DNA of 64,000 nt from Mariannaea sp. PMI_226 (lineage: Eukaryota > Ascomycota > Sordariomycetes > Hypocreales > Nectriaceae). A program made the position numbers and the translations under genes. Below the pieces are notes generated by a model. The model did no database searches. It was not told the DNA's origin and saw nothing but the letters and a program-made list of their open reading frames with translations. Every line of letters begins with the position of its first letter. Position 1 is the first letter of the stretch. Positions 46,380 to 57,516 of the stretch are shown here, piece after piece. Location: NCBI GenBank assembly GCA_024336345.1, contig JANFOG010000011.1, forward strand, positions 62,001 to 126,000, in the 5' to 3' direction.

Positions 46380-47098
46380 TTTTGCGGTGTTCGCTCCAAC
46401 GGTTGGAGAATGAGGTTGCTAATGCCAATTAGGAAGTAATTTTTTTTTTTTTGTCGGAGCTCACAGGAGGAGAATCGGAGAGTGGCGGAAGTCGCGCAGG
46501 CACGTGCATCCGTGTCTCCGTTCGCCCTGGAACGTGCCGCCAACGGATTTACTACAATGGCCAGTTACTCTACTATCAACATGATTGTCCACACCTCCAG
46601 CAGCAGGCATCTAAATTACCTTACTTAGCTACGGGATAACCTGAAACTCACAAGTGATGCGTACTTCAATCGAAAATGTGTATCCGTGCAAAGCTCAATA
46701 CAAAAAACTAGGCTGAGCCTGTATGGAGCGTAGCGTTTGAGGGAACTTTGTGTAATGAGCCTAAACCAATTGCTGTTATCCTTCATATATTCGGGCACAA
46801 GAACCAATGAACCAATACATTGATGGTTGTAGCTTATATTTCTCTTTCTTCTAAAGTACATTGTTTATACAATTGCGTAAAACACTAAATTTCATGGCCT
46901 CGTAACGTGTGTTCTCTTTTCTTTCAAAGCTCAGTCCTTACTTTTTGTTGTCAACGCCGCCCAGGATATCGATATGCAAACGCCCATCTGCCAAAAAGAA
47001 AAAAAAGGTGCTAAACCCACTGTAAACCAATACCCCGAACTCCTACTAATGATACATGCGAAATGTAGTGACGGTATGAAGATCCAACCTCTACGGCA
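46380..47098. other. MEF1 upstream region and protease 3' region
   Basis: 719 bp; a T/A homopolymer at 46440-46453 lies in the MEF1 promoter. The remainder is AT-rich without a gene. Confidence 0.35.
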
Positions 47099-48624
47099 TC
47101 AGAGAAGGGTATTAAAGACACCACCTCCCACAAGTGTGAACATCAGTGTAATACCAATGAGTAGGAAGCCGGGACCAGGCACCTCAAGGAGTGATGCAGC
47201 GCTATCTGTCTCATGTCTGAAACCGCTGGCTGCTGACAGGTCGGTTGAAGTAGAAGTACTAGTTGACGTAGGGGTTGACGGGGTAGAATTTTGGTTTGGT
47301 GCCGCTGTAGCATACGGAATGGTCGCCCCTTTGCTCTTGAACGCGACAATGTTGCTCTCATTGACATTAAAAGTAGCCTGAGCTATGCCAACCTCGTTGT
47401 TCACCAAATCGTAGACGACATAGGCCGAGCGCAGAAAAGTCGCCCCTAGAAGGTAGACCTCACTATTTGTGTAGTTCTGGATGCCACACTCGCAAATTGT
47501 TTGACCTTTGTATTTGCCACCCTCAAACGTTGGTGGGTTTCCGTTAGTGAGGTCGATTACAAGCTCGTCCATGCCCAACACAATATTTGGTCCTCCGGGC
47601 CCACCAAAACCAAAAGTGAAGTTGCCTGGATGCTTTGCAAATGAGCAGGGCAATACCGCCAACCCCCATGACGGCTCATAAATGGCACCGACCTCGTCCC
47701 AGACTTGTGATGCCAGCCTGTCAGGAAGATAGGTCAACGTGGTTCCAGAATCAAGCACAGCATGAAATGGGAAGTGGCCCGGAGAGAGCTTGTCTTCGCC
47801 ACTCGGGCTCGTAGCAGTGAGAGAGGTGACGGCCACTTTGAAATGATCATATATCCCATTCTCCGAGATCAAACTGAGGCGAGTCAAATTTCCAGCAAAC
47901 TTTTCCGTATCGATGCCGCCGAATAGTATGCTTCCGGTGCTGGCGTCAAGGTCATTCAGCCACAGGCTGTATGCGATGGAGTTGATTTTTCTCGCTTGAT
48001 ATAAGGCCACCGGTAGGTTGGGATATGTAACATCAGCGGTGTCAGCAGATGCCTCGTTGATGATGTATCCCAACCCCATCAAACCGTAAGAAATGGTTGT
48101 GGAGAGAGCCAATCCCATCGTGAAGTTTCGCAGCTTGATGTCGCCCATGGTAAAGACATCGGTGAAATAGTCGCCTCTGGCATAGCTGTTGTCGATATAT
48201 GTTATAGAGAACATGTGTGAGGCAACATCATGATATGAACTCGACTTGGCAGGATCAACTGAAAGTATGTGAGCAAAAGGAAATGCAGAAGTGAAGAAGT
48301 CACGCCGAATTAGAAGGAATACTGACAACTTCCTAGTTCGCAACTCAAGCTTTCACAAGTGGATGATTCACTGTACGGTATCCAGACATCGCTACTCCCT
48401 GTGTCGAGCTGCAAAGTAACATTTTGACCGGGGCTGCCAAGTTGAACATTTGCAAAGTAACCGCCATGCCTTTTATTGTTCGAAATAGCCTCCTGGAGAG
48501 TCGTCGATATAGACCGAGGTTCTAGGCGCAGATTGGTGTGGTAGCTTTCTAGGTCCCATTGAACGATCTGCGCATGAGCCATGAATCCTGTCGAAAGCAA
48601 CGAGACCACCAGCCACGCCTTCAT
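47099..48624 (-). CDS. Secreted pepsin-type aspartic protease, probably GPI-anchored (yapsin-like)
   Basis: 485 residues from exon 1 (48624-48327) and exon 2 (48258-47099), with a 68-nt intron having a GTCAGT donor. Seen: signal peptide at 1-18 (LVVSLLSTGFMAHA), a short propeptide, then the two catalytic motifs LDTGSSDVWIP (Asp74) and VLDSGTTLTYLP (Asp269), a YFANVQLGSPGQNV flap-preceding strand and the LGATFLRSAYVVYDLVNNEV C-terminal lobe signature. Several N-glycosylation sequons are present. After the protease fold come a Ser/Thr-rich stretch (STPTSTSTSTSTDLS) and a hydrophobic C-terminus (GFLLIGITLMFTLVGGGVF), the layout of a GPI-anchored cell-wall protease such as yapsins. GPI attachment is inferred; a TM anchor is the alternative. 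Confidence 0.93.
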
Positions 48625-51600
48625 GGCGTCAAACTAGCAATACCGACAAGTATGGCCAAGTTTCAACACAAAGAAAACCTCAGAGATTCGATGAAGCTCG
48701 AGTAGGGGCATGGATGTTTGGAAGAATGAATATTCACCTCCATAAAACAATCGTTGCGTTACAGGTCCTGGTGTGCTGAGTCGGGCGGGGGCATTGAGTC
48801 TTGTTGTTGAATTTGGTGATCGGGTCGAATTAGTCTCAACCGTCTCCGATCTTCAGTGCAAGAATGACTGTTTTAATCGGAAAGCTGATTCCCTAGGCTC
48901 AGCAGAAACAAGATGGACCGGGATAATTGGGGGAGGAAAACCCCAGCGCAGGACCAAGTGAGGTGGAGCACGACAGACGTTGGTATTCCAAACTGGAAGA
49001 ATAAGTGAAACAGAGGAGGATGATTTCAAATTGTGGAAGGGATTGCAAGAGGTAAGGGGAAAAAGGGAAAGAGGAAAAAAAAAAAGTACATCTGAATAAG
49101 ACGAGAAGGAGATCATTGTGAGGGTCCATGAAGGAGGATGGGAAGGAAGGCCACGCAAGCCAGCAAACCATCCAGAACAAGGTAGGGGCATGGACGACGG
49201 TAGCACGGCACTTGCCTCAGAGCCTTTCTCGAAAGGAGACTGCGTACGTACGCAATGCGCGCCAAACCACCCCCCCCTCTTTTATCCATTCTTTAGTCCA
49301 GTACGGGGTCCCCTCTGGTCCCCAATGTAAAGCTGTTTAACGGTTTCATGGTGCTTCAGCTTTTCCTTCTGGTGCCAAAAACGTGTGGGTCACTGAGCAC
49401 CCAGCACTGTGGAGGAGGGGTTACGTAGTCCTCCATCCATCTCGTGCACCAACCCAACACCAAAATGTCCGGGTGTGTGTCAGGAAGATACAAAGTTACA
49501 AAGCTACAAAGCTAGGGGTCCGCGTACTCCTTGTAGGTACTCTTGTTGTTATTATACTGGCTGTGCTTAGCCAACCCAATTGACTGTTTGGTGTGATATT
49601 TCTGACCCTGGGAGACAGACTGATGCTGATGGACTGTTCGTGAGGTCATTGAAAACCTGATCGCACGAAGTCGTGGGTATGTTATATACATCCTCAGATC
49701 TTCTAGCAAAGGTACATCATCCTGTAATACATAGCAAACGGAAAAGTGCATGTTTCTAGGTCAGCTCTGGGCTGATGGTATTTGGTAATTGCTAATTACC
49801 TGCCCTCCTAGATGCCCTGGTGAAAGCATTGACTTGCCTCTCCCCATGCCCAACCGACTCTAATACGCGGAAAGGAGCTCACCTTGCTGATTGCCCACGT
49901 GACGTTCCCCCCCCCCCCCAAAGTTCTGAACCTGCAACTAATCAACAGATTTAATTTTGGGTGTCGGGACATGTACCTCGGTAGGTACTATCAGGTAACT
50001 TACGAGGTGCCCACCCACCTGGGTAAAATTATCATAATAGTCTCTTCTCATTGGTGACCTGGGCGCAATAATCGCCGACCATCTTTGGCGGCAGAGTATC
50101 TGCACCAAAGAGCTGGTATTTTACTTTCCCATCCAAAGTGACAACTTCAGTCGATTTCTTCGTTCTATCATGTCTGCTTTATGATACCATTACTAACCCA
50201 GGGCTCAAGCTCTGCTAGTTATACAGTAGCTTGATAGGGAACGGTCTTGGCATTCCACTCACTATGGTAAGCTAACCATGTGCAGGAAGGTAATTCCGGG
50301 AGCGTATAATCTGTACAGATTATTCCAGGTATCCGTAAGCTAGCCTGTAATCACATCTCCATGCCTCCACCGGTGCTGACGACGCTTCGGTGGGGCTAAA
50401 TACGCGCTTGGCCAGTGATCCGCCCATGCAACGAGATGGGCTTCTCAGTTCATCGAATACGTGACAGAGCCTCTGTTTGCGCCATTGTCGTCCATATTAT
50501 ATCAACTATGGTGGACACTCTATTATGGCTGGGTGTTGAACTCTTGGTACCAATCACTTTATAGTGATAACTACTTTCCATTTTGATTCGAATCTACTCT
50601 CGCCACCAACGTGCATTTAACCACTTGATAGTTCGCAATATCCTTGTTATCCCAGGGCAGTCAGAACAAACACCAAGTACCGCTTTGGGCGTTTCCTGGG
50701 GCATTATTCTAGCCCTCAGCCTAATTTACCAGTCATATATTACTCTCAAATCTCAGAGCAAGATGATATATCTTGGCTTCATCACCGCACTAAATGTAAT
50801 GCCGTACTATACCTATGATTACTAGGTCGCCTTTCAATTTTTTTTTTTTTTTTTTTTTTGGCTTTGAAGTCATTGAATGACAGTTCCTAATTGCTAGATT
50901 GTAGTTAGGATTGTGTTGTCAATACTGTTCAGTAGGATGGGAAGAAAGCCGACTTTTTATATGCTTTATCTTCACACTAATAAGCGCAGGACTTGATTTC
51001 GACATTCTCAGCCGGCAACATCAAATCTGAAAATATACTGTAACTTGATAATAACAAGTATTATGCCTTCCGAACAACTTATATTAGGGACAAATGATTT
51101 TATTCCAAGACGATTAAGCCTCTAACTAAATAATTCTGCGTATTTTCTATCGCCGTCTTAGGCACACTCGTGATTGATGTCTCATTATTGACTTTCCCAC
51201 TCTACATGACCACATAGACTATTATCATAATGCACTGCTGACCTATTTAACCCAGAACCCTTGAAGTCTCAGACCATGCCAAAACCCCCTTCAGATGTGT
51301 TTCATACAAGATAGACGTTCGTTCAATTGAGTGATTTCTCGATAGTCATGAACGCCCATACACTACATCACTGTGTGGATGACTTGAGGAACTGTGGACT
51401 TCGCCACAGAGATTCCGGATGATACACGTCTAGGGGATGGGAGCTGGATGCTAAATCAATGATGAGCACAAGCACATGCCGTGGTCTATGATTTGAAAAT
51501 ATGGATTCTTCTCTGTTGAGTTGATCGTATGGTGCCTAGGTAGCTGATGCTTAATTAGATCGATAATCGCTCGTGGCTTTGCTTTGTTTGAGAAATACGC

Positions 51601-52345
51601 TGGTTCACTCTAGGGAGAGAGTTGGGGGTTGATGTAGCCAAAATGAGAACAAAACAAAAAGAGAACTTGACGTATACCTGAATACAATGCGTGGTGCAGA
51701 ATAATAGTCTACTTGCCACTTACCTAGGTACGGAGAATGGAGCACTAAGAGCACAGAGAAGGTTGGCGAGAATGCATGCAACTTGCTCGCGTTGTTTGGC
51801 TCTGAGTCGATATTGGCTGAACTTTGGCTTGTTTCTCAAGGCCCGAGTCAGAGCCCCCGGATGCATGATTGCTTGAATGTGTCTTGGGTGGTGGCTGGTG
51901 CCCCGGTTTCATGGGTCCATGTTCCACTTGTTGAGGTCATGAGGTCCACTCCCGTCAGGAGAGGATGCCAATCAAAGGCGGTAGAAAGAGCTTGTGCAGC
52001 TAACCTGCCCGCATTGGCTCAGGCGGGCTGCTGCATACACTAACGCCGGCAGGTTAGTCTTCGGTCCAAGCAGGTGCCTGAGGAAGCCAACCAACCAAAC
52101 TCTAGTGCAGGCAAGCAGCTGTGGCAGGTGCTGTACCTGCCTTCTTCGTACACTGTAGCCTTGTTTCTGCTGTGTGGAGCGCCACTCCACGGTCCGAGAA
52201 GCTCATCCCGCTCAGCCTCTCGGCGTCACTCGTCATTCATCGACTTGGCCTCTAGCCGTCTTTCCATCATCACCGTATCTATCCTCATTGCCGCACCTGC
52301 AGTTCATTCAATCCTTATCAGATTTGTCTTTGAATAGCTGCAGTT
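48625..52345. other. Large gene-poor region upstream of ABC transporter
   Basis: 3.7 kb without a supportable gene. The AT-rich part 50500-51700 contains a 22-T run (50838-50859). Toward the transporter (52150-52340) it becomes C/T-rich (CTCATTGCCGCACC), the probable promoter and leader. C/T-poor TAGGTACC words recur at 49975-50000 and 51725. Confidence 0.35.
50838..50859 (+). repeat. 22-base thymine homopolymer
   Basis: Uninterrupted T22 within AT-rich intergenic DNA. No A-rich tail duplication or ORF next to it supports a retroelement end. Confidence 0.8.
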
Positions 52346-55300
52346 ATGCCTCCTCCTGGCTTAAGGAGTCTCCTTGTCGGGGCTATGGCTTCGTTGCCTG
52401 CCCTCGCTGCGACTTGGAACGCCAGTTATTCACAGGCTGACATGCTGCGGGCACAGGCGGCACTGCTTGACAACCGGCCTGACGGCTGCCCACCTTGGTA
52501 TATTTCAAAACCAGCCTTTTACCACCAAACCTATTGATTACATGTTTTCTGACTTTCGCTACAGCTTCAACTGCCTTCTTCCAGCCCATACCTGCGCACA
52601 ATACGCCGACTGCAACGAGTTCAACGGCAAATGCGACTGTCCCGAGGGATTTGGTGGTGATGACTGCCTTGAACCCCGTACGATTTTATACCCTCTTCCA
52701 ACACCATCATAACGCCGGGAACTAATTATTTTCCACCAGTGTGCGGGTCTCTTGCCCGAGGTAAGGATCGTCAGATGCGATCCGGTTCCTCCTGTAAGTG
52801 TGACGAAGGCTGGACCGGAATCAACTGCAATGTCTGTACCGACAACAAGGCATGCAACGCATTAATGGAGACGGGCGAGGGCGGCGTCTGCTACCAGAAC
52901 GGCGAGGTTGTCAATCATAATTACCAAATGTGCGACGTGACCAACGAGAAGATTACCACCCTCCTTGGCAAGCAACGCCCAGAAGTCACATTCACATGCA
53001 AGGAAGAGGATGCGACCTGCGACTTCCAGTGTACGTTCTAACAACCAGAATCGCTGGATAACTCTTCACTAATATTTTCACATAGTCTGGGTTGATCAGA
53101 TCGAGTCGTTCTATTGCCACCTGTCTGACTGCCAGTCCGGCGCCGAATTCGGAGAAACCAAGAACACCACCTCTTACAAATGCGACCAGATCCGCTGTAG
53201 CTGTATACCAGACCGTATGCTCTGTGGGAAGGATGGATCTATCGATCTGAGTGATTTCCTTGACCAGTCCATCCGAGGTCCCGGCCGCTTCGAATGTACC
53301 CAGAAACATGGAGGCGCTCACGATTGCGCCTTCAAGGAGCCAGAGATGGACGCCTTGATTCTTGCGTTGATAGGAGATTCCAGTATTTTCCTCGATTGCC
53401 GCGCCGGAGAGTGTCTTTACGAGACAGAGGTGCCGGGATACCACAGACCCGTCAAGAAGATCAACACCCCTTTGATTGCCGGAGTCATTGCTGGCAGCTC
53501 ACTCTTCCTTGTTGCTGTGATCGTTTTGACCTGGTTCCTATCAAGACGCAGGCTGGCCCATGGCCCCATCTATTTGGATGACTCCGACGACGAGGGCACT
53601 AAGCTTATGGCAGACCACAAGCCTGCGTCACTGTACTTCGAGAACGTCGCGTACTCGCTCAACGGAAAGCACATTCTTACCGGCATCCAAGGCATCTGCA
53701 AACCTGGGGAGGTAACGGCTATCATGGGCGCATCAGGTGCTGGAAAGACCACGTTTCTTGATATCCTAGCGCGCAAGAACAAGCGTGGGAATGTTCATGG
53801 CGATTTTTATGTCAACGGCGAGAAGGTTGCGGATTCTGATTTCAAGAGCGTTGTTGGATTTGTTGATCAGGAAGACACCATGCTTCCTACACTGACCGTC
53901 CACGAGACCATCCTGAACAGTGCACTTTTGCGGCTTCCTCGTGATATGGGCCGCGCTGCTAAAGAACAGCGAGTCTACGAAGTTGAAAAAGAGTTAGGAA
54001 TCCATCATATTCGAGACTCCTTGATTGGATCTGAGGAAGGAAATGGTCGTGGCATTTCTGGAGGTGAGAAGCGACGGGTGGGAATTGCCTGTGAGCTTGT
54101 TACGAGCCCTTCTATTCTGTTTCTCGACGAACCCACCAGCGGCCTGGACGCATATAACGCCTACAACGTCATCGAGTGTCTCGTAACACTCGCTAAAAAC
54201 TACCAACGTACGGTGATCTTTACCATCCACCAGCCCAGATCAAACATTGTTGCTCTCTTTGACAGACTGGTTCTTCTGGCCAAGGGACGAACTGTCTACT
54301 CGGGCCCGTTCAACCAGTGCCAGGCATACTTCGATCAAATTGGATATGAATGCCCCCCCGGATTCAACATTGCAGATTATCTTGTCGACCTCACGATGCA
54401 TGCTGGTAGCACCCAGTCAATTGATGATGGTGCCCTTATTCCAGACTCTGGGAGTGTAGGACCTAGCAGTACGCGAGCTGTCAAGTCAGTCGCCAGCGTC
54501 TCAGGCACAAGCACAGGAGAGGATAGCGGTATTGAGCCAGGTTCATCAGTCCGTCCCAAATCCTGGCGCCGAGATTCGATCAAGGTGCGCCAGGATCGTG
54601 AGCTCTTTACTCGAAGGAAGAATGCTGCGGAGTCGACGGCTATGTCTGATGCCGGAAACGAAGAACCAAGCTCGTATCAGCTTCAGCCGAACCCGGTCGC
54701 AGATTCTTCTACCGCACCCCTTTTGGAAGACCCTCACGATCTTCCTCCAGCCGCCCCAACTGGGACTGACCTCGATATTATGACTCGATCATTTGCCCAC
54801 TCACACATTGCTGCATCGACTCGCGAAGAGATCAACCTGGCCGTTACTGCAGCAGAGACTGCGAATGGCTCAAACTCCAATGGCCATCCTGCGAATGTTA
54901 ACACCAGTGCTGTCGGAAAGGGGTATGCTCGTGTTGGTTATTTGCGACAGTTCGTCATCCTTTCTCAGAGAACCTGGAAGAATCTGTATCGAAACCCGAT
55001 GCTGATGCTCACCCACTACGCCATTGCCATAGTCCTGGCTGTATTCTCAGGCTATCTGTTTTATGGCCTCACGGATGACATCCCTGGTTTTCAGAACCGT
55101 CTCGGCTTGTTCTTCTTCCTCCTTGCACTGTTTGGATTCAGTACCCTTACGAGCCTCAATGTCTTCGCCACAGAGCGACTCTTGTTTGTCCGGGAGCGAG
55201 CGAATGGGTATTACTCCCCAGCTACCTACTTTGCGGCCAAGGTTTTGTTTGATATTGTCCCACTTCGAATCATTCCACCAATCCTAATGGGTTCCATTAT

Positions 55301-55769
55301 TTACCCGATGACCGGACTTGTCGCCGATTCAACCCATTTCTTCAATTTCATTTTGGTCCTTGTACTGTTCAATATGGCTGCTGCGGCAGTTTGCTTGTTC
55401 ATTGGCATTGTTTGCAAGGACGGCGGCGTGGCCAATTTGATAGGAAGCTTGGTGATGCTTTTCAGCCTGCTCTTCGCTGGCTTCTTGCTGAACCATGATG
55501 CCACTCCCAAAGGCGCACTTTGGCTCCAGACGCTGTCCATATTTCACTATGGCTTCGAGTCACTGATCGTGAACGAGGTGTTGCAGCTTACGCTTGTTGA
55601 TAGCAAGTATGGGCTTGATATTACTGTTCCAGGTGCCGCCATCCTGAGTTCGTTTGGTTTCAACAACAATGCTCTGTGGCCAGATATTCGAAACCTGGGT
55701 ATCTTCTCTATCATTTTTATTGTCTTGTCTTACGCGGCAATGCACATCCTGCTTGTAGAGAAGCGATAG
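52346..55769 (+). CDS. ABCG-family transporter with extracellular EGF-like region (yeast ADP1 type)
   Basis: 1079 residues from exons 52346-52497, 52565-52677, 52740-53030 and 53086-55769. Seen: a signal peptide ([14 protein letters not shown]), then about 330 extracellular residues with many Cys, including EGF-like [19 protein letters not shown] and [12 protein letters not shown], a first TM ([19 protein letters not shown]), and an ATP-binding domain. That domain has Walker [10 protein letters not shown] near 400, signature GISGGEKRR, Walker [13 protein letters not shown] and switch FTIHQPR. A long Ser-rich linker (about 630-770) leads to the C-terminal ABC2-type membrane domain with about six TMs ([17 protein letters not shown] onward). 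NBD before TMD is the ABCG order. Yeast Adp1 has the same layout; its substrate is unknown. It is probably a half transporter acting as a dimer. Confidence 0.95.
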
Positions 55770-56249
55770 ATATGAGAACTAGTGCTCAGACGCTTTTTTT
55801 TCATAGACATCTAGACTGACGCACAAGGCCGGGATAAAGGCAGACATGGTGATTGTCTTTATGTAATTACTATTGCGTCAGGGCGTGTTCTTGGTTATCA
55901 CTGTTGGCGTTGGTGGTTGTTATGACAGCATTGTCCTCAGCTATGATATTCTTGAGATTTCTTTTTTTTTTCTTTTCCTTTTTCCTTTTTTTTGTTTTTG
56001 TTTTCCTCATCACTCGAATACATGACATGACAAGAATATATTTCACAGCCAAGTTACGTCGACCCCTCTACCCCCTCACTTCATAACGAGGCCAGAAATT
56101 CTGTGTTGCACCTTTACCTATAAACAAGTCGAAGGTTATGGGAACGTAGTACTGGAGCAGCCTGATGCCAGATACAGTAATTGATAGATACGGATACATA
56201 GGTACATGTGAGTTGATACTGTTATACATTTGTGAGTTCTAGTCGAGCC
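55770..56249. other. Convergent 3' region
   Basis: 480 bp between convergent stops, with T-rich runs (55964-55999) likely belonging to the transporter 3' UTR. No gene. Confidence 0.4.
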
Positions 56250-57158
56250 CTACTCCATCTTTCCACCAGTAAACTCCTCAGCGATTCTCTTCTGGCGTTT
56301 GACAGATCGATCGTATTCCGACTCATAGAAATCGACAACCTTGGTGGATGTGCCTGTGGTAGTCTCGAGCATGTTGCCAATAGTTGGTGGCTTGCCCCAG
56401 ATATCCCAAGTGTTCTCTGCACTGCCGTACCTACCCACTGCTTGACCCTGCTTTTTGAAGAAATCTTCGGCAAAGATAGTATCGATTTCAGCCTTCAACT
56501 CCGCCTCATTGGTGATGAAGTTCGAGGCGTTAATGTACAGTTCCATCAGTGAATCCCGACGAGCCTCACGCTTAGCCTTCTCATTGGCCTCGACTCTGAG
56601 TTTGGACTTCTCGGCCTGCTCGAAGCGTTCGGGGTCGGGGTAGACGGTCGTATCCATGATAGCATCTAGCACAGTGCTACGGGTGAGGCGATCATCTTCT
56701 CGTTCTGGAGCAGCTGCCGCTGCGTTGTGCTCGGCGAACTTCTTGCTCACCCGAGCATTGCGAACCTCATCTCGTCGATTCCTGCGCTTCCAAAGAGCGT
56801 TCAGTGATACTTGAAGATTGTCTCTGCGCTTGTGGGCCATCATCTGCTTCCACCGCTGCGTCTCATTTTGAGGATCTTGTTGTTTGCGTGACACGGGAGC
56901 TGTTTGTTGAATGTACTTTGGCTGGACTTTTCGGTTGCCTTCTTCGCGGGGGAAGATCTCGCGAGGCACAGGAAGGTGGCCTCTCACACGTGGAAGCTTC
57001 TTTTCTTCGGATTGAGGAGGTGTGGGCAGGCGAATGTAGGATGGAGACTCTGGCGGAACATGTGAGAGGAGGGCGGGCATAGTCGAGAAAGTGCGCGACA
57101 CTGTCAAACCCTGACGGGAGACTGCCCGAGGGCAGAGAGCCCCGAGAGAAGTTGCCAT
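56250..57158 (-). CDS. PET123: Probable mitochondrial small-subunit ribosomal protein mS26 (PET123)
   Basis: 302 residues, single exon. The N-terminus (MATSLGALCPRAVSRQGLTV) is basic, Ala/Ser/Arg-rich without acids, a mitochondrial presequence. The body begins LSHVPPESPSYIRLPTPPQS, then RVRGHLPVPREIFPREEG and long charged helices (WKRRNRRDEVRNARVSKKF, EANEKAKREARRDSLMELY), ending NTWDIWGKPPTIGNM and a Lys/Arg-rich tail. The PPESP..PP..VRGHLPVPRE block is what I recall of filamentous-fungal Pet123/mS26, which works with mitochondrial translational activators; the assignment is from memory and not certain. An in-frame ATG at 57194 would add 12 residues ahead of the presequence; 57158 fits import better. 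It shares a short divergent promoter with NOG2. Confidence 0.75.
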   Translation of the reverse strand: MATSLGALCPRAVSRQGLTVSRTFSTMPALLSHVPPESPSYIRLPTPPQSEEKKLPRVRGHLPVPREIFPREEGNRKVQPKYIQQTAPVSRKQQDPQNETQRWKQMMAHKRRDNLQVSLNALWKRRNRRDEVRNARVSKKFAEHNAAAAAPEREDDRLTRSTVLDAIMDTTVYPDPERFEQAEKSKLRVEANEKAKREARRDSLMELYINASNFITNEAELKAEIDTIFAEDFFKKQGQAVGRYGSAENTWDIWGKPPTIGNMLETTTGTSTKVVDFYESEYDRSVKRQKRIAEEFTGGKME

Positions 57159-57516
57159 GATATGAAGAAGACGAATCCTCCAGCGAAAGACCACAAATAT
57201 TGGAAGATGAGATCACAATTGATCGTCAGAGGTCATCATCGCCCTCCTCTCGGAATACTAGCTGATCAGTTGAAAATGCCTGGCTGCTGAGCCCAAATTT
57301 AACGGATTTAACTTTCTCCGTGTTAGCGGCCAAGCCCCTGCATTTTTCACAAGCACGGCGCTAGCTGCCTCCACCGCCAACCACCAGAGAGGAGTCTTTG
57401 GTGGGGCTTCCGACATGCTCAAGAAAAAAAAAAAAAGTTGGGCTTTAAATTCTTGCGACCGCCAACTTTTCTCTGTTGGTTCTCGCACTCAAGTCAAACA
57501 TTCATCTCTTTCCACC
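57159..57516. promoter_or_regulatory. Short divergent promoter, mS26 / NOG2
   Basis: 358 bp separate the two starts. An A13 tract at 57424-57436 lies about 80 bp before the NOG2 ATG and could exclude nucleosomes. Shared control of a mitoribosomal gene and a 60S-assembly gene is plausible but inferred. Confidence 0.5.

Noticed and set aside
50838..50859. T22 run as the tail of a retroelement
   Set aside because: No reverse-transcriptase-like frame, target duplication or second end nearby.
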